A stretch of DNA of 64,000 bases, taken from assembly GCA_025024175.1 (NCBI GenBank), contig QCXZ01000041.1, positions 615,786-679,785 on the forward strand, read 5' to 3'. Below the pieces are notes generated by a model that did not search any database, was not told where the DNA came from, and worked only from the letters and a program-made list of their open reading frames with translations. Position numbers and translations under genes: made by a program. Positions 20,993 to 32,817 of this stretch are shown one piece after another. How positions within the stretch are numbered: position 1 is the first letter of the stretch; each line of letters begins with the position of its first letter. The DNA is from Rhyzopertha dominica. Taxonomy: Eukaryota > Arthropoda > Insecta > Coleoptera > Bostrichidae.

Positions 20993-23092
20993 ATGTCAAC
21001 TTCTAGTGAAGACGTATTGCTTCAAGTGCCACAAGTTAGATACAAAAAAGGAGATGGTACTTTATTCCTGATGGACCAAAGATTAATATGGATGGTAGAA
21101 AACAGGGACACAGTTGCAGTCTCTCATCTTTACGCTGATATAAAATGTAAGGTGCACTGTAATTCTCTGGTCGTTGATCTCATGAGTCAGTTTTTAGCCC
21201 AAAAGATCTCACCGGAAGGCAAAGCGAAAGTACAGTTACAAGTCGTTTTGCACAATGGTGTTTCGTCAACTTTCCACTTCACCAACAGAAACGGTTTACA
21301 AGCGCAGTTGGCAGATCGTGATCGGGTTAAAGAATTATTGCAGACTTTACTGCCTAAGTTTAAAAGGAAAATTGACAGGGAGCTGGAGGNGAAAAACAAG
21401 CTGCTTTCATCGAATCCTGCTCTGTTGCAGCTGTACAAAGATCTGGTGATGACAGAAGTTGTGTCGTCGGAGGAANTCTGGGCCCAACATGCCTCGCAGT
21501 ATACTCAAGCTCAGAAGGCGAAGCCGCAAGATATTGGAGTATCTGGGGCGTTTCTTGCTGATATAAAACCTCAAACAGACGGGTGCAATGGTTTGAAATA
21601 TAATATCACTCCGGATGTGATTGAGTGCATTTTCAAAACGTATCCCGCTGTTAAGAAGAAGTATTTGGAATATGTGCCTACGAAATTGACTGAGGCGCAA
21701 TTTTGGACCAAGTTTTTCCAGTCACATTATTTTCACAGGTATGTTGAGTGCAATGGGGCACCATGTGTTTTACATTTTAATTTCTAGAGATCGTAAGTAT
21801 GCCGAAAGCAAGGATTTATTCACAGAATGTGGCAAAATTGATGATCAGGAGTTAAAAAAGGATATTCAATCGGGCGTGAAGGATCCTTTAGTTGATATAA
21901 CATCTTTCGAGGATAAATCATTGGATGAAGCTTACGGTACAGCTGCAGAAAAGACGCCAAGCACTACTGGTACTGTCAGTCAAGCCATGATCAAGAGATT
22001 TAATCAGCATTCAATTATGGTACATAGAAGCACTTATTCCGATTTTTTTTGCTATTATTGTGGCTTACAGGTACTGAAAGCATCTAAGAACAAAATTGAT
22101 GATGCGAACTTACAAAATGGGAATGTTCAGAAGTCGAAGGAGAACGGAGTTGCTGGCAGCTCGACCAGTTCTGTAAGTCTAAAGGAAGATGATGGTCCTA
22201 TAACTAAAAAGCAGAGGATACAGGAGAAAATTACCTATGAAGATTTAGATGCAAGCAATGAAAACCAAGATGGTGGAAGTGCACAGTTAAACTTATCAAA
22301 GGTGCGTATCTAAATCCTCTTTTGTTTGTTAATTTGAAGTTCATAGGGTTTGTTGTTTTGCTATAGTTTTTTATTATCCTTCCTCCTCTCCGCATTTAAA
22401 GGTAGAGCGTTATCTCCATGGGCCAATGCCAGATACTGTGACAGAACAAGTTACACCAGGAGAAGTATCATCAGCTAGTAGAAGAGTACTGCAGCAGGCC
22501 AGACAGTGGTATGACGGAGCACTCCCCTCTAGGGCATTGATCAGTCCAGCGGCTGCTGTTAGTGCTCTTGGAGAACTTTCTCCTGGGGGAGCGTTAATGA
22601 GAGGATTCCAAGAGCAATCAATAGCACGTAAGTTACCTTGAAATATTTGTATTCCTTACAATAAAATTTTAGGAGCTATATAATTGTTCCTTCTTTCTTC
22701 AGTCAGGTCTTTCCTTGAAAGTATCATTGAATCATTTTTTGCAGAACTTGTTTCGAAAGATACAGAAAAGGAAGTCCGTAACTTATATCTAGCATTGTGT
22801 GAGCTCCTTAGCCACTTTTGGAAATGTTTCCCCCCAACTACCCCCACTCTCGAGCAAAAGGTGGTAAAAATGCACGAAGCTCTACACAGATACCATGCTG
22901 TCAAATTGAAACCGTTTGAGGTATGTTCATACAGCCCATTCCGGCTTTTATTATACATTCCTTTTTCAGGATAAGTTGATCAGAGAGTTGACTCCTTATT
23001 CCCATCATTTAACCAAACATCTGAATCAACTTTTGAATGCCGCTTATCAGAAGTTTAACGCCTGGCAGAAGTTGAAAACTCATCATCGGTAG
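20993..23092 (+). CDS. GTF2H1: TFIIH core subunit p62 (general transcription factor IIH subunit 1)
   Basis: Six exons (20993-21738, 21788-22019, 22071-22301, 22402-22627, 22703-22920, 22970-23092) join in phase to give 591 residues. The N-terminal 110 residues ([20 protein letters not shown] onward) are the PH-like domain. Two BSD-type segments follow, the second containing [18 protein letters not shown], with its FW and YF signatures. The C-terminus has the helical [20 protein letters not shown] region. p62 is part of the ten-subunit TFIIH that opens promoters for RNA polymerase II and acts in nucleotide excision repair. Two codons contain an N (near 21390 and 21476). The 51-base intron 22020-22070 is free of stops and a multiple of three. 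A polyadenylation signal lies at 23127-23132. Confidence 0.95.
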
Positions 23093-23132
23093 TAGTTTCT
23101 ATGTGTATATATAGATGTCTTTTTTAAATAAA

Positions 23133-24689
23133 TTGTTTATGGTCTCTTTTTCTTTATTAATGAAATTGCAGCTACAATACAATACACATCAAATTTTGTT
23201 CAGTATGGAGTGACCACTTGTGCAGTGATTACTGCACAAAGGTAAGTTGAAAATGAAAAATAATTATTATGAAACACAGCAAAGTATTCAGGTTTAATTG
23301 TGACATGTCAAAGAGGAAAAAAAACTTTTTTTCTTAAAGTAATGTCTCCTTTATATGTACAAACATTTTAGCCCAATTTTGAACAGTATTTTTAGAGTTG
23401 TAGGTTGTTCTACAAATGAAGAATAAGATAAGAATGAAGATATTTTTTTGGATTCAGCTAGGGTTCTTTGCAGAACACAGCGCTGTAAGCATGTGGCAGT
23501 TCTTAAAACAACAATTTGATAAGACAAAGCAATATTTGATAAGAAGTAGTGTAACAAATTTAGCCTTTAAGACATTTAATTTATCATGTTGGTATATAAG
23601 GAAAACCAGTTTTATGCCATGCTGTCTGCACTGATGAGCTGTAATAATAGCAGAACAGATGTCTGTAGTTGATTGCTAACATAACTGCATAACCAGAAAT
23701 CTATTTTCTGTTCTAGCTGAGTAAATTAATGATTTGTAAATTGGTAAATTGTACGTCATATTTGAAATAATACTCTTATAAATGAAGCACGGTATTTGCT
23801 GAAAGCTTCTATTCACAAGAAGAAAAAATACAGATTGTTATTTTACAAATGGATGTTTATACCATCCAAGCAATATGCTTCATGTATTGTGACATAAGAC
23901 ACTCAACGCAATCCTTGCTTGAATAAACTTATAATTATTACTTAGGGGTACATGTATTTAGATGACTTTGACGCTTAACCGAGGGAGTTGTTAACGTCTG
24001 CCAGATAAGACCACTGGCTGCTCATAGTCCTATTATAGCACACAAAGATCGATAGCAGCAAACTGCGATAAGCAGCCCCTTGTAACATGTGCACTACTAC
24101 CTACTGAATCTTGTCCTCATCTAGTTAATAAATAGGCTTTACCATACCTCCTCTGTGGACACAGGGATCTACAAGACGAAGAAAACTTGTAATTTTCCAC
24201 TTACTATCTGTAAATTTACATCTAGCTACAGTAAATGGGCATTTTCATCAGAAAATTTTAGGTTTTTGTAAAATCCTAGCGTGTTAACCTATAAAACTGT
24301 CAGCAATGTTACTTCCTGGTTCCTGCTGTAATGTTTTATGTATGTACTGTACATCCCAGTACGAATTTTACACTTCCATAACTAATTTAAAACCACAACC
24401 ATTTCGAACACTCCTCGTAAAGCGCAGCAACCTACTTCGTTCAAGCTTCGCCAGATGCCGCCGCGTAGGTGACGCCGTGTCTGTACTTCACGAACAAAAA
24501 GTAGTACCGCCAATTTCGAAATAATTAGTAAAAATAAGTAAAGCAAGTAATGATATGCCCTTAGAAAATAGTATTACGAGTTATTTTAAACGAAACTGCG
24601 AAGGCAAATGTCATCAGTAAGTGTAAATTCCAGTATGCGTCTTGGCGAATTCACAGATATAAACGCTTCAATAAAAAAGTGAATAATTA
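23133..24689. other. Intergenic DNA after GTF2H1
   Basis: AT-rich, with no convincing frame or repeat pair recognised. It separates the compact gene cluster on the left from the gene-poor region on the right. Confidence 0.4.
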
Positions 24690-24963
24690 ATGTCGTAGTT
24701 AGCAGGTAGTTGTTGCTTCGTGTTTGTGCAGTGATTCGGTTTCGTTTGTTGGAATTAAAACATAATAATTTAATGCTGTAAGTATTTAACGCTGGTGTTA
24801 CAGAATTATTAATGTGATAACTTTGCCTCGGGTTGAAGACTGCATCGTTTTTTTCATATTCTATGTGGTCATAGCTAAGTAATTATTATTGTCTTTTTCT
24901 ATTTGCAGGCGGCTGTTCAGTGAGTGTATGGTGTGTGAAGCTACAACCTAGAAGATTCTATCG
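24690..24963 (+). other. Candidate promoter-proximal leader exons
   Basis: A segment ending at 24777 is followed by GTAAGT. After a 131-base intron with a T-rich tract and TTTGCAG, a second short exon runs from 24909 to 24963 and ends in CG|GTGAGT. Neither exon has a useful ATG frame. This donor-acceptor-donor series is much better than expected in random AT-rich DNA and suggests the 5' noncoding end of a transcript that continues to the right. The first exon's start is unknown. Confidence 0.45.
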
Positions 24964-26349
24964 GTGAGTTTATGTAAAAATACCATGAATAGGTCTTCTG
25001 ATTTTTTATAAGAAGTATATTGTTTAATAGGCACATACCTAATTATTATAGACACAGAGACAGATGAATAATGTAGGTGCATTATGCAATTGGCTGCAAA
25101 TTCTTTCTGTCTAATTGTTTCTTCCCTTAGCACTAACGAAATACTTGTTTTTTATGCTTATAACGTAGTCTACTGGATGAAACATATAGCTTATTTATAC
25201 CTATATAAACTTATTATCCAAATCTTGTTACGTACCTAATCCTTTTGTGATAAAATGCTTTAGACCTAACTGATCTAAACTTATTAGGTAGTAATCAATT
25301 TTTATAGAGTGACTTCTTTTGTTATGATCTAGCTTTCATAATCATTTAGATCATTTCATCTTTAATCTAAGTATAAAATTACTTATATCTGAGGTCCATA
25401 AGACTCTTTTTGGATGCCATTGGCAAATAACGTTCTTCTATTAGGTATACATAATACATAATTACATAATAATTACTTCCGATATCCTATAAAAAAGATG
25501 TATTTTTTCTTTTTGACCTGATAAAGCGTGTACGAGGTTAGTTATACTTCTACAGATTTTGTTCATTGTACAACAAAAGTATTATTTTATAATAATTTGT
25601 TAAATTTGTTCGTACCTAATCATTTATTGTACAACAAGCTGGCTGCTACATTGGTTAACATCAGAGCTATGTATTGCTAGTAAAAAAACATTTTTCACTT
25701 GATTCTATTTTCTGTAATTTTTTATACTACGATTTTTGTTTAAATTTTTACCCATTTACGTTACACATTTAAATAATGTACTTTTTAGGACACAGTAAAA
25801 ATAATTAATCAAATTTGTCATAGCATATATAACATTTGAAAAAATGGCCCCTTATCTTTATTTTACGGACATCATAGTCAACATTCAAATTCGAGAATAT
25901 TACAAACATTCCCAGATACAATCTAAAGTTGTATGAAATGAAACCGAAAAGAATCCAATTTAATTAACACCTAATGCGTCACTCCAATGACATCAAAAGT
26001 GGTAAACACGCGTGTTAAGAACACTAGCGGTACATTTTTGATTATCTTTAACTGGAATTCCTCTTTCGGTATACAATCTTGGGAACCGTGAAGGTTGTAA
26101 TGCATCACTAAACATATTTCTTAAAAATAAGTCACCGGCCTTCAAGGTCTTTCTGCATGCTGCTCTTAGGTGTTCGTAAGCTACCTACGAGTATATACCT
26201 ACCTGGTATAGTCGTGGTGATGAAATATGCGACCGGTAATTCCTGGAAGTTGCATGTCAAGATAATTTGATCTTAATTCTTTGTTATTTTTGCACTATTG
26301 GTTCAGCATGCTCTATAGTGGCGTAAATAACATCATATCTTGATTGTTT
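24964..26349. other. Non-genic AT-rich DNA
   Basis: No coding frame. If the leader exons on either side are real, this is the beginning of a first intron of about 16 kb. Confidence 0.4.
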
Positions 26350-26610
26350 TTATGGAACAGGGATGTATTTTAAGCTATTGATAGGTAGAATACTAGAACA
26401 ATAATTAGTAGCGTTGGCAATATCTAATAAAAGAGCCAAACTAAAACCAAAACCAAATTGGCCACTATAAGATCTAAAGGTACACCCATCCAAAATTGTT
26501 TTTGCTTGATTCTTTTGGAGCAACATTGATAACGCCTCCTTCTTTGGAATTGTCTTTGGTGTTACAGCAATGTTCATATTCTTCGCTAAAATATTAATAG
26601 TATAGCATCT
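26350..26610 (-). mobile_element. Penelope-like fragment (region before the RT domain)
   Basis: The minus strand reads NMNIAVTPKTIPKKEALSML, matching the region just before the reverse transcriptase core of the 59.4 kb copy (NFAITPRTIPK). Only this piece is recognisable. Confidence 0.65.
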
Positions 26611-27379
26611 GAGATAGGTACCCTTTTTGCTAGGCTTATCTTGAAATGATTTGGCGTTTATTTTGTGTGATTTGATATCAAGATTTTTCAGAAAAATCGT
26701 GTTTTAAAATAAACGACAAATAGCTTTATCAAAGCATATTCTGCAAGTGCCAGTACTAGCAGTTTTTATTCACTTGATAAGAATTATAAAAAAGGGTAAG
26801 AGACCTCTAATTTCCCTCTTTTTTATGTCAGGTTGAGGTATCTTTCTTTAAGTTATAATGATCATTTAATAAAAATAGTTTTATTTGGTAGTGTAATGAA
26901 CATCATCACTGAATGATGGAAAGACGTGCACAGTGTCTTGTGTAGATCACTATAAGTATTATAGTTCCATACTTCATAAATGAAAATATAACAGCAAATA
27001 GATATCTGCCTGAACATTATATCTGACACTGTACATTTGTTTCTCGATGAAGATCGATAAGAAATGCCAAACTGCAAACTGTAATTGCATGCCTTTTTTG
27101 GTCTAGAATTGGGATTAGTATTATAATTTAGCAAGTAAAAGAGCAGAATTCCAAGTTGGAATTTTGCGCGTTTACCACATGTTTTTTCTGATATTGTTCT
27201 TTATTATTTTTAAATGTTTCAAAATATCTAATTTTTTACTTTTTTTGCGACAGTAACTGTTCCGTATACAGTGATCGGCACTTTTTTTCAAGTACTTATA
27301 TGTTTGCGATATGTTCTTTTTGATAGCTCTATCCGATTGTCTTATACATTATATCATGTCGCTTGTTCACATTTTCTTT

Positions 27380-28520
27380 TAGTTTGACCACTTGCCTTCA
27401 CTCTCTAAGTGTATTTTATCTTTAGAAGAACTTAAAAATTTATCTAAATTATTATACGTACTATCAACAACTAAATTATCATGTTTTCTAAGTATCCTCT
27501 TTGATTTTTCCGAAGGGCCTTGTACTTACATGAGGTAAACTCAACTTTAATATACTTTTACTGGCTGAGAATTTACTTGATTTGGATGAGCACTATTGAC
27601 TAAATATTCTTATTGCTATAACTATTTCTAACTAGCGCTGATTTAAGATGAAAGTCTTCTGAGTTTTTGAGTTTCTTTTGAGTGGGCGGGTGGTGAGATG
27701 TGGCATGTAAATATATGTCTGTGTGTGTTGGTTTTTTGTAAACCTTGTGTCCTAAGTGTTCAGTGTTTACTCTATAAATTTTGATATCTAAGAAAGGTAA
27801 ACTACCAATGATGTTTAATTGCATAGTAAATTTTATGTGAGGATTTTGACTGTTCAAATTATTTAGAAACCTACCTACGTAGGGCCAAATAACAAAAGCA
27901 TCATATACACACATGTACCAACATTTTGGCTTAAACTGAAAACTGCTGATCGCTATCTTTTGAAAATTTTTCATAAACAGATTGGCCACTACTGGACTTA
28001 GAGGTGAACCCGATTGCACAACCAGATTTTTGTTTATAAAAATTACTCTTGAAATAAGTTGATTTTAAACAGTGCTCAGATAATCATATCACCTAAGTGA
28101 CTTCTATTAAGTTTGTACTTTCGTAAATAAAGGAACCACGTCAAAACTACTAAATTATCATCCTCTGAAATACTTAAACCATTTATAACATCATTCTAGT
28201 CTGAAGAATTCTAATACAGTTTTAAATAGTTAGTACAAAATTTTGCCAATCTGTAACAAGGACTGCCAATCGTGTTGGATACAGGTCTTAACGGGACATT
28301 AGTTTTATGTATTTTGGACCTCTCCTCATTCGAAAGATTTGGAGTTTGTAATAAGATCATTAGTAATTTTGGAAATTTCTAATGGCGTAGCATACATCCT
28401 TCCCAATCTTATCTATTTGATCTTTCTGAAGCAGTCTTATACAAGATCCCACAGATGAATTGTCCGTGGCGTTACAGCAAAGTTCATCCCCTTCGCTAAA
28501 ATATTTACAGCATCATCTCA
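27380..28520 (-). mobile_element. Penelope-like element, decayed and internally deleted
   Basis: On the minus strand, from 28520 downward, the order is the NFAVTP region, a deletion of about 200 bases, and then the block coding for the KTNVPLRS-to-CYRLAKF region. It continues with SPLSPVVANLFM, FQFKPKCWY, the catalytic motif, HKVYKKPTHTD, and the linker before the endonuclease. The catalytic YVDD is changed (the frame reads CVYDAF), so the enzyme is dead. The order and sequence follow the copy at 59.4-62.2 kb. The GIY-YIG end is largely lost. Confidence 0.85.
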
Positions 28521-31500
28521 GACATTCTTTTTTGACAGATTTATGACAGTGTTATTGATGTTGGTTTAAACTATCTTGTATGATTTGAATTTATTGTTTT
28601 CCTTCTCTATCGTAAGTTGAATTTTATTGTTTATTGTGTTCAGATAACTTAGAAATACATCTAATTGCTTGTGTGTGCCCGTCCAAATACAAAAAATGTC
28701 ATCTACATACCTCGCCCAGAATTAAACTTTATTAGGGTGGGGATGGACTGGCCAGGGCAGATGAATTTATTAAACTTTATTGTTATTATGGTTTTAGGAT
28801 GCAAAGTCAAAATGAGGCATACAAATTTTCGCTAAAATTGAGGACATTTGAAATGAACCATTAAACATAAGATAGCTTTGATCCATACAAACTTTAATGA
28901 CATGTATTGGTTCAATTTTTTCTACAGTTGGCAGGGATAAAGTTTCTATTTTATTTGTCAAAACGATTACAACGATCAGTGCAAAGCATGTAATGACATC
29001 GTTGGTAAAAATGCATAATAGTTATTTTAGTGGCGTTAAAGACCTACTTACATTTAGACAGAGGCAAATCAGTAACGTTCTTACTCAAATGCTTGGAATA
29101 CCTAATGATGTATCTTCATCAGTTGCCTCTCCCTCCATGTCTTCCATTGACACCGTGTAGCCACTAATGAAACGCGCTTCAATTCTTCAAGTTTATTTTA
29201 TTTTAATCCCAGCACCCCCTTCTACACACACACAAGTTGTTGATTCGATTATCCGCCGCCGTTACGGCTATGTCTTGCGAAATTCCTTGGAATGGGTCAC
29301 TTCCTTCGTTTGATTAGACGAGATAATCAATGTATCCTTGTTTCCTGGGCGGACGGTTAATTGCACGTTTCGTTCAGAACCGCGTTTCGGACGTTTCCGC
29401 ATCAGAAGAGCTGGAACGGAATTAAAACTAAACAGATTATTTCCATCCATTTAGGTGGCCCGCTCCTCAAAAGGACTGCCTCGAGGACGCAATGCAGACT
29501 GTTTGTGTTATCGAATTAAAATTGCAATTGAGCAAATGCAGTTTGGGTCTCGTATACTCTAAATTGAATTGCCCCGAGCTGGGGGTGTATTTAGGGGAAT
29601 TAAAACGGGCTGTCTGTTAATTTTACGGCGGATGTATGGCGCAAGTTTTTCGTCAGCGGTTGAGGTCGTCTTCTGGCGTTTAATAGGAATTTATTTGCAA
29701 TAGCCAAACTACGTAGCAAAACAAATAGAAGAATAATAAACAAAAGCAAAATTGAGGACATGTAACAGCTGAGCTGATCTTTTTACAAGCCCTCCTAGAA
29801 ACAAAATTAAAACAATGCCTGGCAAAAAGAGGAATAACAAAACTATAGTTCGAGATAGTATATCTTTAGAACTCTCCTAAATTGTGATGTTTTCAGAGAC
29901 TTACAAGTATCTGGAATATTATTATCAACCTTATAATCACTGTAAGAGAATGACCTTTGGAAGAAGTCAATATCTTTCTTGCTAGATAATGTGCATTTTA
30001 GTATCAAGGAAATCGATCTACATGATGCCTATTTTAATGTCTGCTTTCTCAGAGGAATAGGAGAGAACATTTACAAATTTCTTTCTATTTACACCGTATC
30101 ACAAATATGTTATATTGCTTTTCTTATAACTTCTTTGTTTTTTTTTGGAACAAACCTAAAGTTACAGTTTGTGCAGCATTTCTAATCCCCGGAGGTGTAT
30201 TAAGAATATTATTGTCTCTGTTTTCAATTACCATTATTGTTTCAACTCAAATGATCTCATTTAAACTACGTTAATTTTACATTACATACAATTTTTAAAT
30301 TTAATACTGAAAAAGGACTCTGTTTTCTTGATTGTTATTGACGACGAGTCACTTTTTGTCGTCAACCAAAAACCATACTTTGAAAACTAGTACACTTTTT
30401 TAAAAAAATACCACTAGTGGTAAAATTGTTATCTTTCGAAAATAGGAAATAAATATAAAGAGTAAGGTAGCATGAATATAAGAACTGTATATACAGGGTT
30501 AATAAAAAGTACGGAATATTCGGTATATATATAATATAATTTAATATATAATCTCCAGAAGTTCTAAAGAAGTTAATTATAATAACTACATACAGTCCCA
30601 GTTTTGCTCAGAATAAAAAGTTTTGAGCGTCAAAAAAGGAGTCAACTGTCCAAACATTTATGTATTTATTTTATACCTTTAAAAAATTCATAGAAATATG
30701 GGTATATGTATTCGGGGATATGATTTTCCGTTTTTTAATTGCTCGTTAGAGCTGCGTAATACTTCCATTCACATGTATAGATCGACCAGAAATATTCCGC
30801 GAATATGGTTTTGATTGTGTAAGCATTTTATAGAGGCCCGACCGTAAATCTCCATAAAAGTAATTTACCTGCATCCTACTTTTAGTTATGTTGTAAGAAA
30901 ATATGTACAAAGAGTTATAATTCCTGGAAATGCGCCGGCATATTTTTAATTTTCTCTAATCCTTTCTTGTGCTGTGTCAAACTCAGAAACAATCATTTTC
31001 TTCTTGTGTGTCAACCAGTAGATTTCTTGTGTTTTCCCGTAGTTTTCGTTTGTTGCCTGTTATTAGTTGTATAATTTCTCAACAAAACAGTTTCTTTCAA
31101 GACTACACATTATTTACGTTGCGTAAGATATGTTTTAAAATAGCAATACATTTTGGGAAAACACAGCAAATAGTTTTACAGCGATCTGTGGTTGAGTTTC
31201 GTAAAAATTAGAGAAAGTTGAATAGACCATTAAGTTGTGTTGGCAGAGTATTTCTGTTCCGACAATAAAAAGCTTCAATTTTGTGCTTTTTGAGGGTGTA
31301 CTGTACTGTAGACCGTTGCCTTCTCTAAGTTAGCATCTTTACGATAGAGGAATTAGTTTTATTTAATCGATATTATAGCTTGAGCCATACTAAACCGCTG
31401 AGGAATTTCTGCAGTCTTTTTTGCGTGTCTGTCTTCGCTTTCGTTAAAGATTTCGGAAGGCCCTTTCTGAAAAACCCCATCGCCCGACAAAAACTTCCAT

Positions 31501-31737
31501 CCATCCGCCCGAAAATTGAGGAATACCCGTAAAATTAAATTACCAAACCCAAGAGCGTGAAGACTCGTGTGTGTTCCACGAAAAAACACGTGCAAAAATG
31601 CAAACCACCAAATCGCAGCGACCTTACTTTATGTTACACAGAGCACAGACTTATATCCTGAGCACGTTAAACTGTGAAGCCCAACGGCAGGATACTATGA
31701 TTTTGTCTGGAAGGTCGTTCTTACAATGACCTCTCCC
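28521..31737. other. Gene-free stretch with a higher-GC island at 29.2-29.65 kb
   Basis: Mostly AT-rich. Bases 29200-29650 stand out by higher GC and CpG content and by homeodomain-like AATTAAA motifs, without a long frame. A frame of 77 codons at 28928-29160 follows a good acceptor (TTTTTTCTACAG) but matches nothing I know. Bases 31370-31600 also show mixed composition. No tRNA or rRNA is seen. Confidence 0.4.
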
Positions 31738-31745
31738 ATATATAA
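31738..31745 (+). promoter_or_regulatory. TATA box of the secreted-protein gene
   Basis: ATATATAA lies 71 bases before the ATG at 31809. An initiator-like CCAGTTAG lies about 30 bases further on near 31770. The spacing is that of a classical arthropod TATA/initiator promoter, which suits a strongly and specifically expressed structural protein. Confidence 0.7.
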
Positions 31746-31808
31746 GGAAAACAGGTAGCGAAAAATTGCCAGTTAGTGGTTAGTTTCGAGCACGTTAGGT
31801 GCGGCAAC

Positions 31809-32750
31809 ATGCTAGCGGCGTACATCACACTGATGCTGGCATTCACAAGTGTCCATACCACCCCCACCGTGGTCATCAAAACGGGGGTGAGCAAGGCTAG
31901 TGAACACGCGAACCAGCAAGACGGGGGTGTGTACGACGCCTCGGCGAAGAAGGGCATCTCGAACTTCGAGGGCGAGGAGGGCTTCAACCTGGAAAACAAT
32001 AAGAAATTCGTGAACTCCGAAGATGGAGGAAAGTACGCGGAGGAACACGGGGAGAAGAAGCACCACGTGGACGAAAGTGACTACGCGGGGCAAAAATTCC
32101 ACGATCAAGGTGGAGGAACCGTGGTGGACGTTGGGAACAAAATCGGACACAAAAAAGGCCATCACAGGTCCGGATTTCATAACAGCTACCACAAGGACGA
32201 AAGCGGCAGCAATTCCAGCTTCTACGACGACGGGGACGATCACGGAGACGAGTTCATATACAAAACCCACAAGGGGACTTACGGTGACGTAGGCAAGCAG
32301 ACCAACCACGGAGCCCACGTGGAGGGTCAAGATTACGCGAACGAAGGTGGACGACACGGTCTGTATAATCAAGGAGGCGCATATGATACAGATCTGGGCC
32401 ACAAAAAGAACTACCACCAGAACCAGTACTACGATGACAGAGCCTTGGAGGGTAGGAGCAACGCCGGTAACCGCTACGCGGAAGCTGCCAGGGATAACTT
32501 CGAGAAGTTCCACGTTGCCAGACCGCACCACGTGCCCTTGCCTCTACCACCCCCAAGACCCATACCTCCTGTCGATGGGGGTTACTATTCCAGGGCCCCC
32601 GTGAAGAAAATCACCATCTACGAAGATCCCAGAGTAGATGGACGCCAAGCTGATTACCAGCCGGAGTATTCCGGCGATTACATCCAGCTGGACGTGAAGA
32701 GAGCACCCGCCTACTACGACTACAGAAGTAACGAAGATTATTACTATTAG
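31809..32750 (+). CDS. Secreted Gly/His/Tyr-rich insect protein (DUF4779-like)
   Basis: A single uninterrupted exon encodes 313 residues. The first 17 or so (MLAAYITLMLAFTSVHT) form a signal peptide. The mature part is low-complexity and hydrophilic, rich in Gly, His, Asp, Lys and Tyr. It has repeated K-K-x-H/Y and GG motifs, a GFHNSYHKDESGS segment, a proline tract (PLPLPPPRPIPP) and a Tyr-rich C-terminus. The GFHN-Y-KDE segment reminds me of insect proteins grouped as DUF4779, but I cannot confirm this. An extracellular or cuticle-associated role is inferred from composition. The frame is much more GC-rich than the flanks. It would lie inside a long intron if the leader exons at 24.9 and 41.2 kb belong together. 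Confidence 0.88.
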   Translation: MLAAYITLMLAFTSVHTTPTVVIKTGVSKASEHANQQDGGVYDASAKKGISNFEGEEGFNLENNKKFVNSEDGGKYAEEHGEKKHHVDESDYAGQKFHDQGGGTVVDVGNKIGHKKGHHRSGFHNSYHKDESGSNSSFYDDGDDHGDEFIYKTHKGTYGDVGKQTNHGAHVEGQDYANEGGRHGLYNQGGAYDTDLGHKKNYHQNQYYDDRALEGRSNAGNRYAEAARDNFEKFHVARPHHVPLPLPPPRPIPPVDGGYYSRAPVKKITIYEDPRVDGRQADYQPEYSGDYIQLDVKRAPAYYDYRSNEDYYY

Positions 32751-32811
32751 GTTATTTATAGCTGTTATTTTTTATTATTTTTTTTGTATGAGATAAGGAT
32801 TTGCAATTATG

Positions 32812-32817
32812 AATAAA
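32812..32817 (+). terminator. Polyadenylation signal of the secreted-protein gene
   Basis: AATAAA occurs 62 bases after the stop codon, followed by a T-rich and GT-rich stretch, which is a typical arrangement. Confidence 0.75.

Noticed and set aside
28928..29160. A 77-codon frame after a good acceptor sequence
   Set aside because: No recognised domain, no partner exon and no clear polyadenylation signal. It may be chance in AT-rich DNA, so I did not list it as a gene.
31812..32531. A 239-codon antisense frame in the secreted-protein gene
   Set aside because: Sense has signal peptide, TATA box and polyadenylation signal. The antisense frame is rich in Val/Leu only because it complements His/Asp/Lys/Gly codons.
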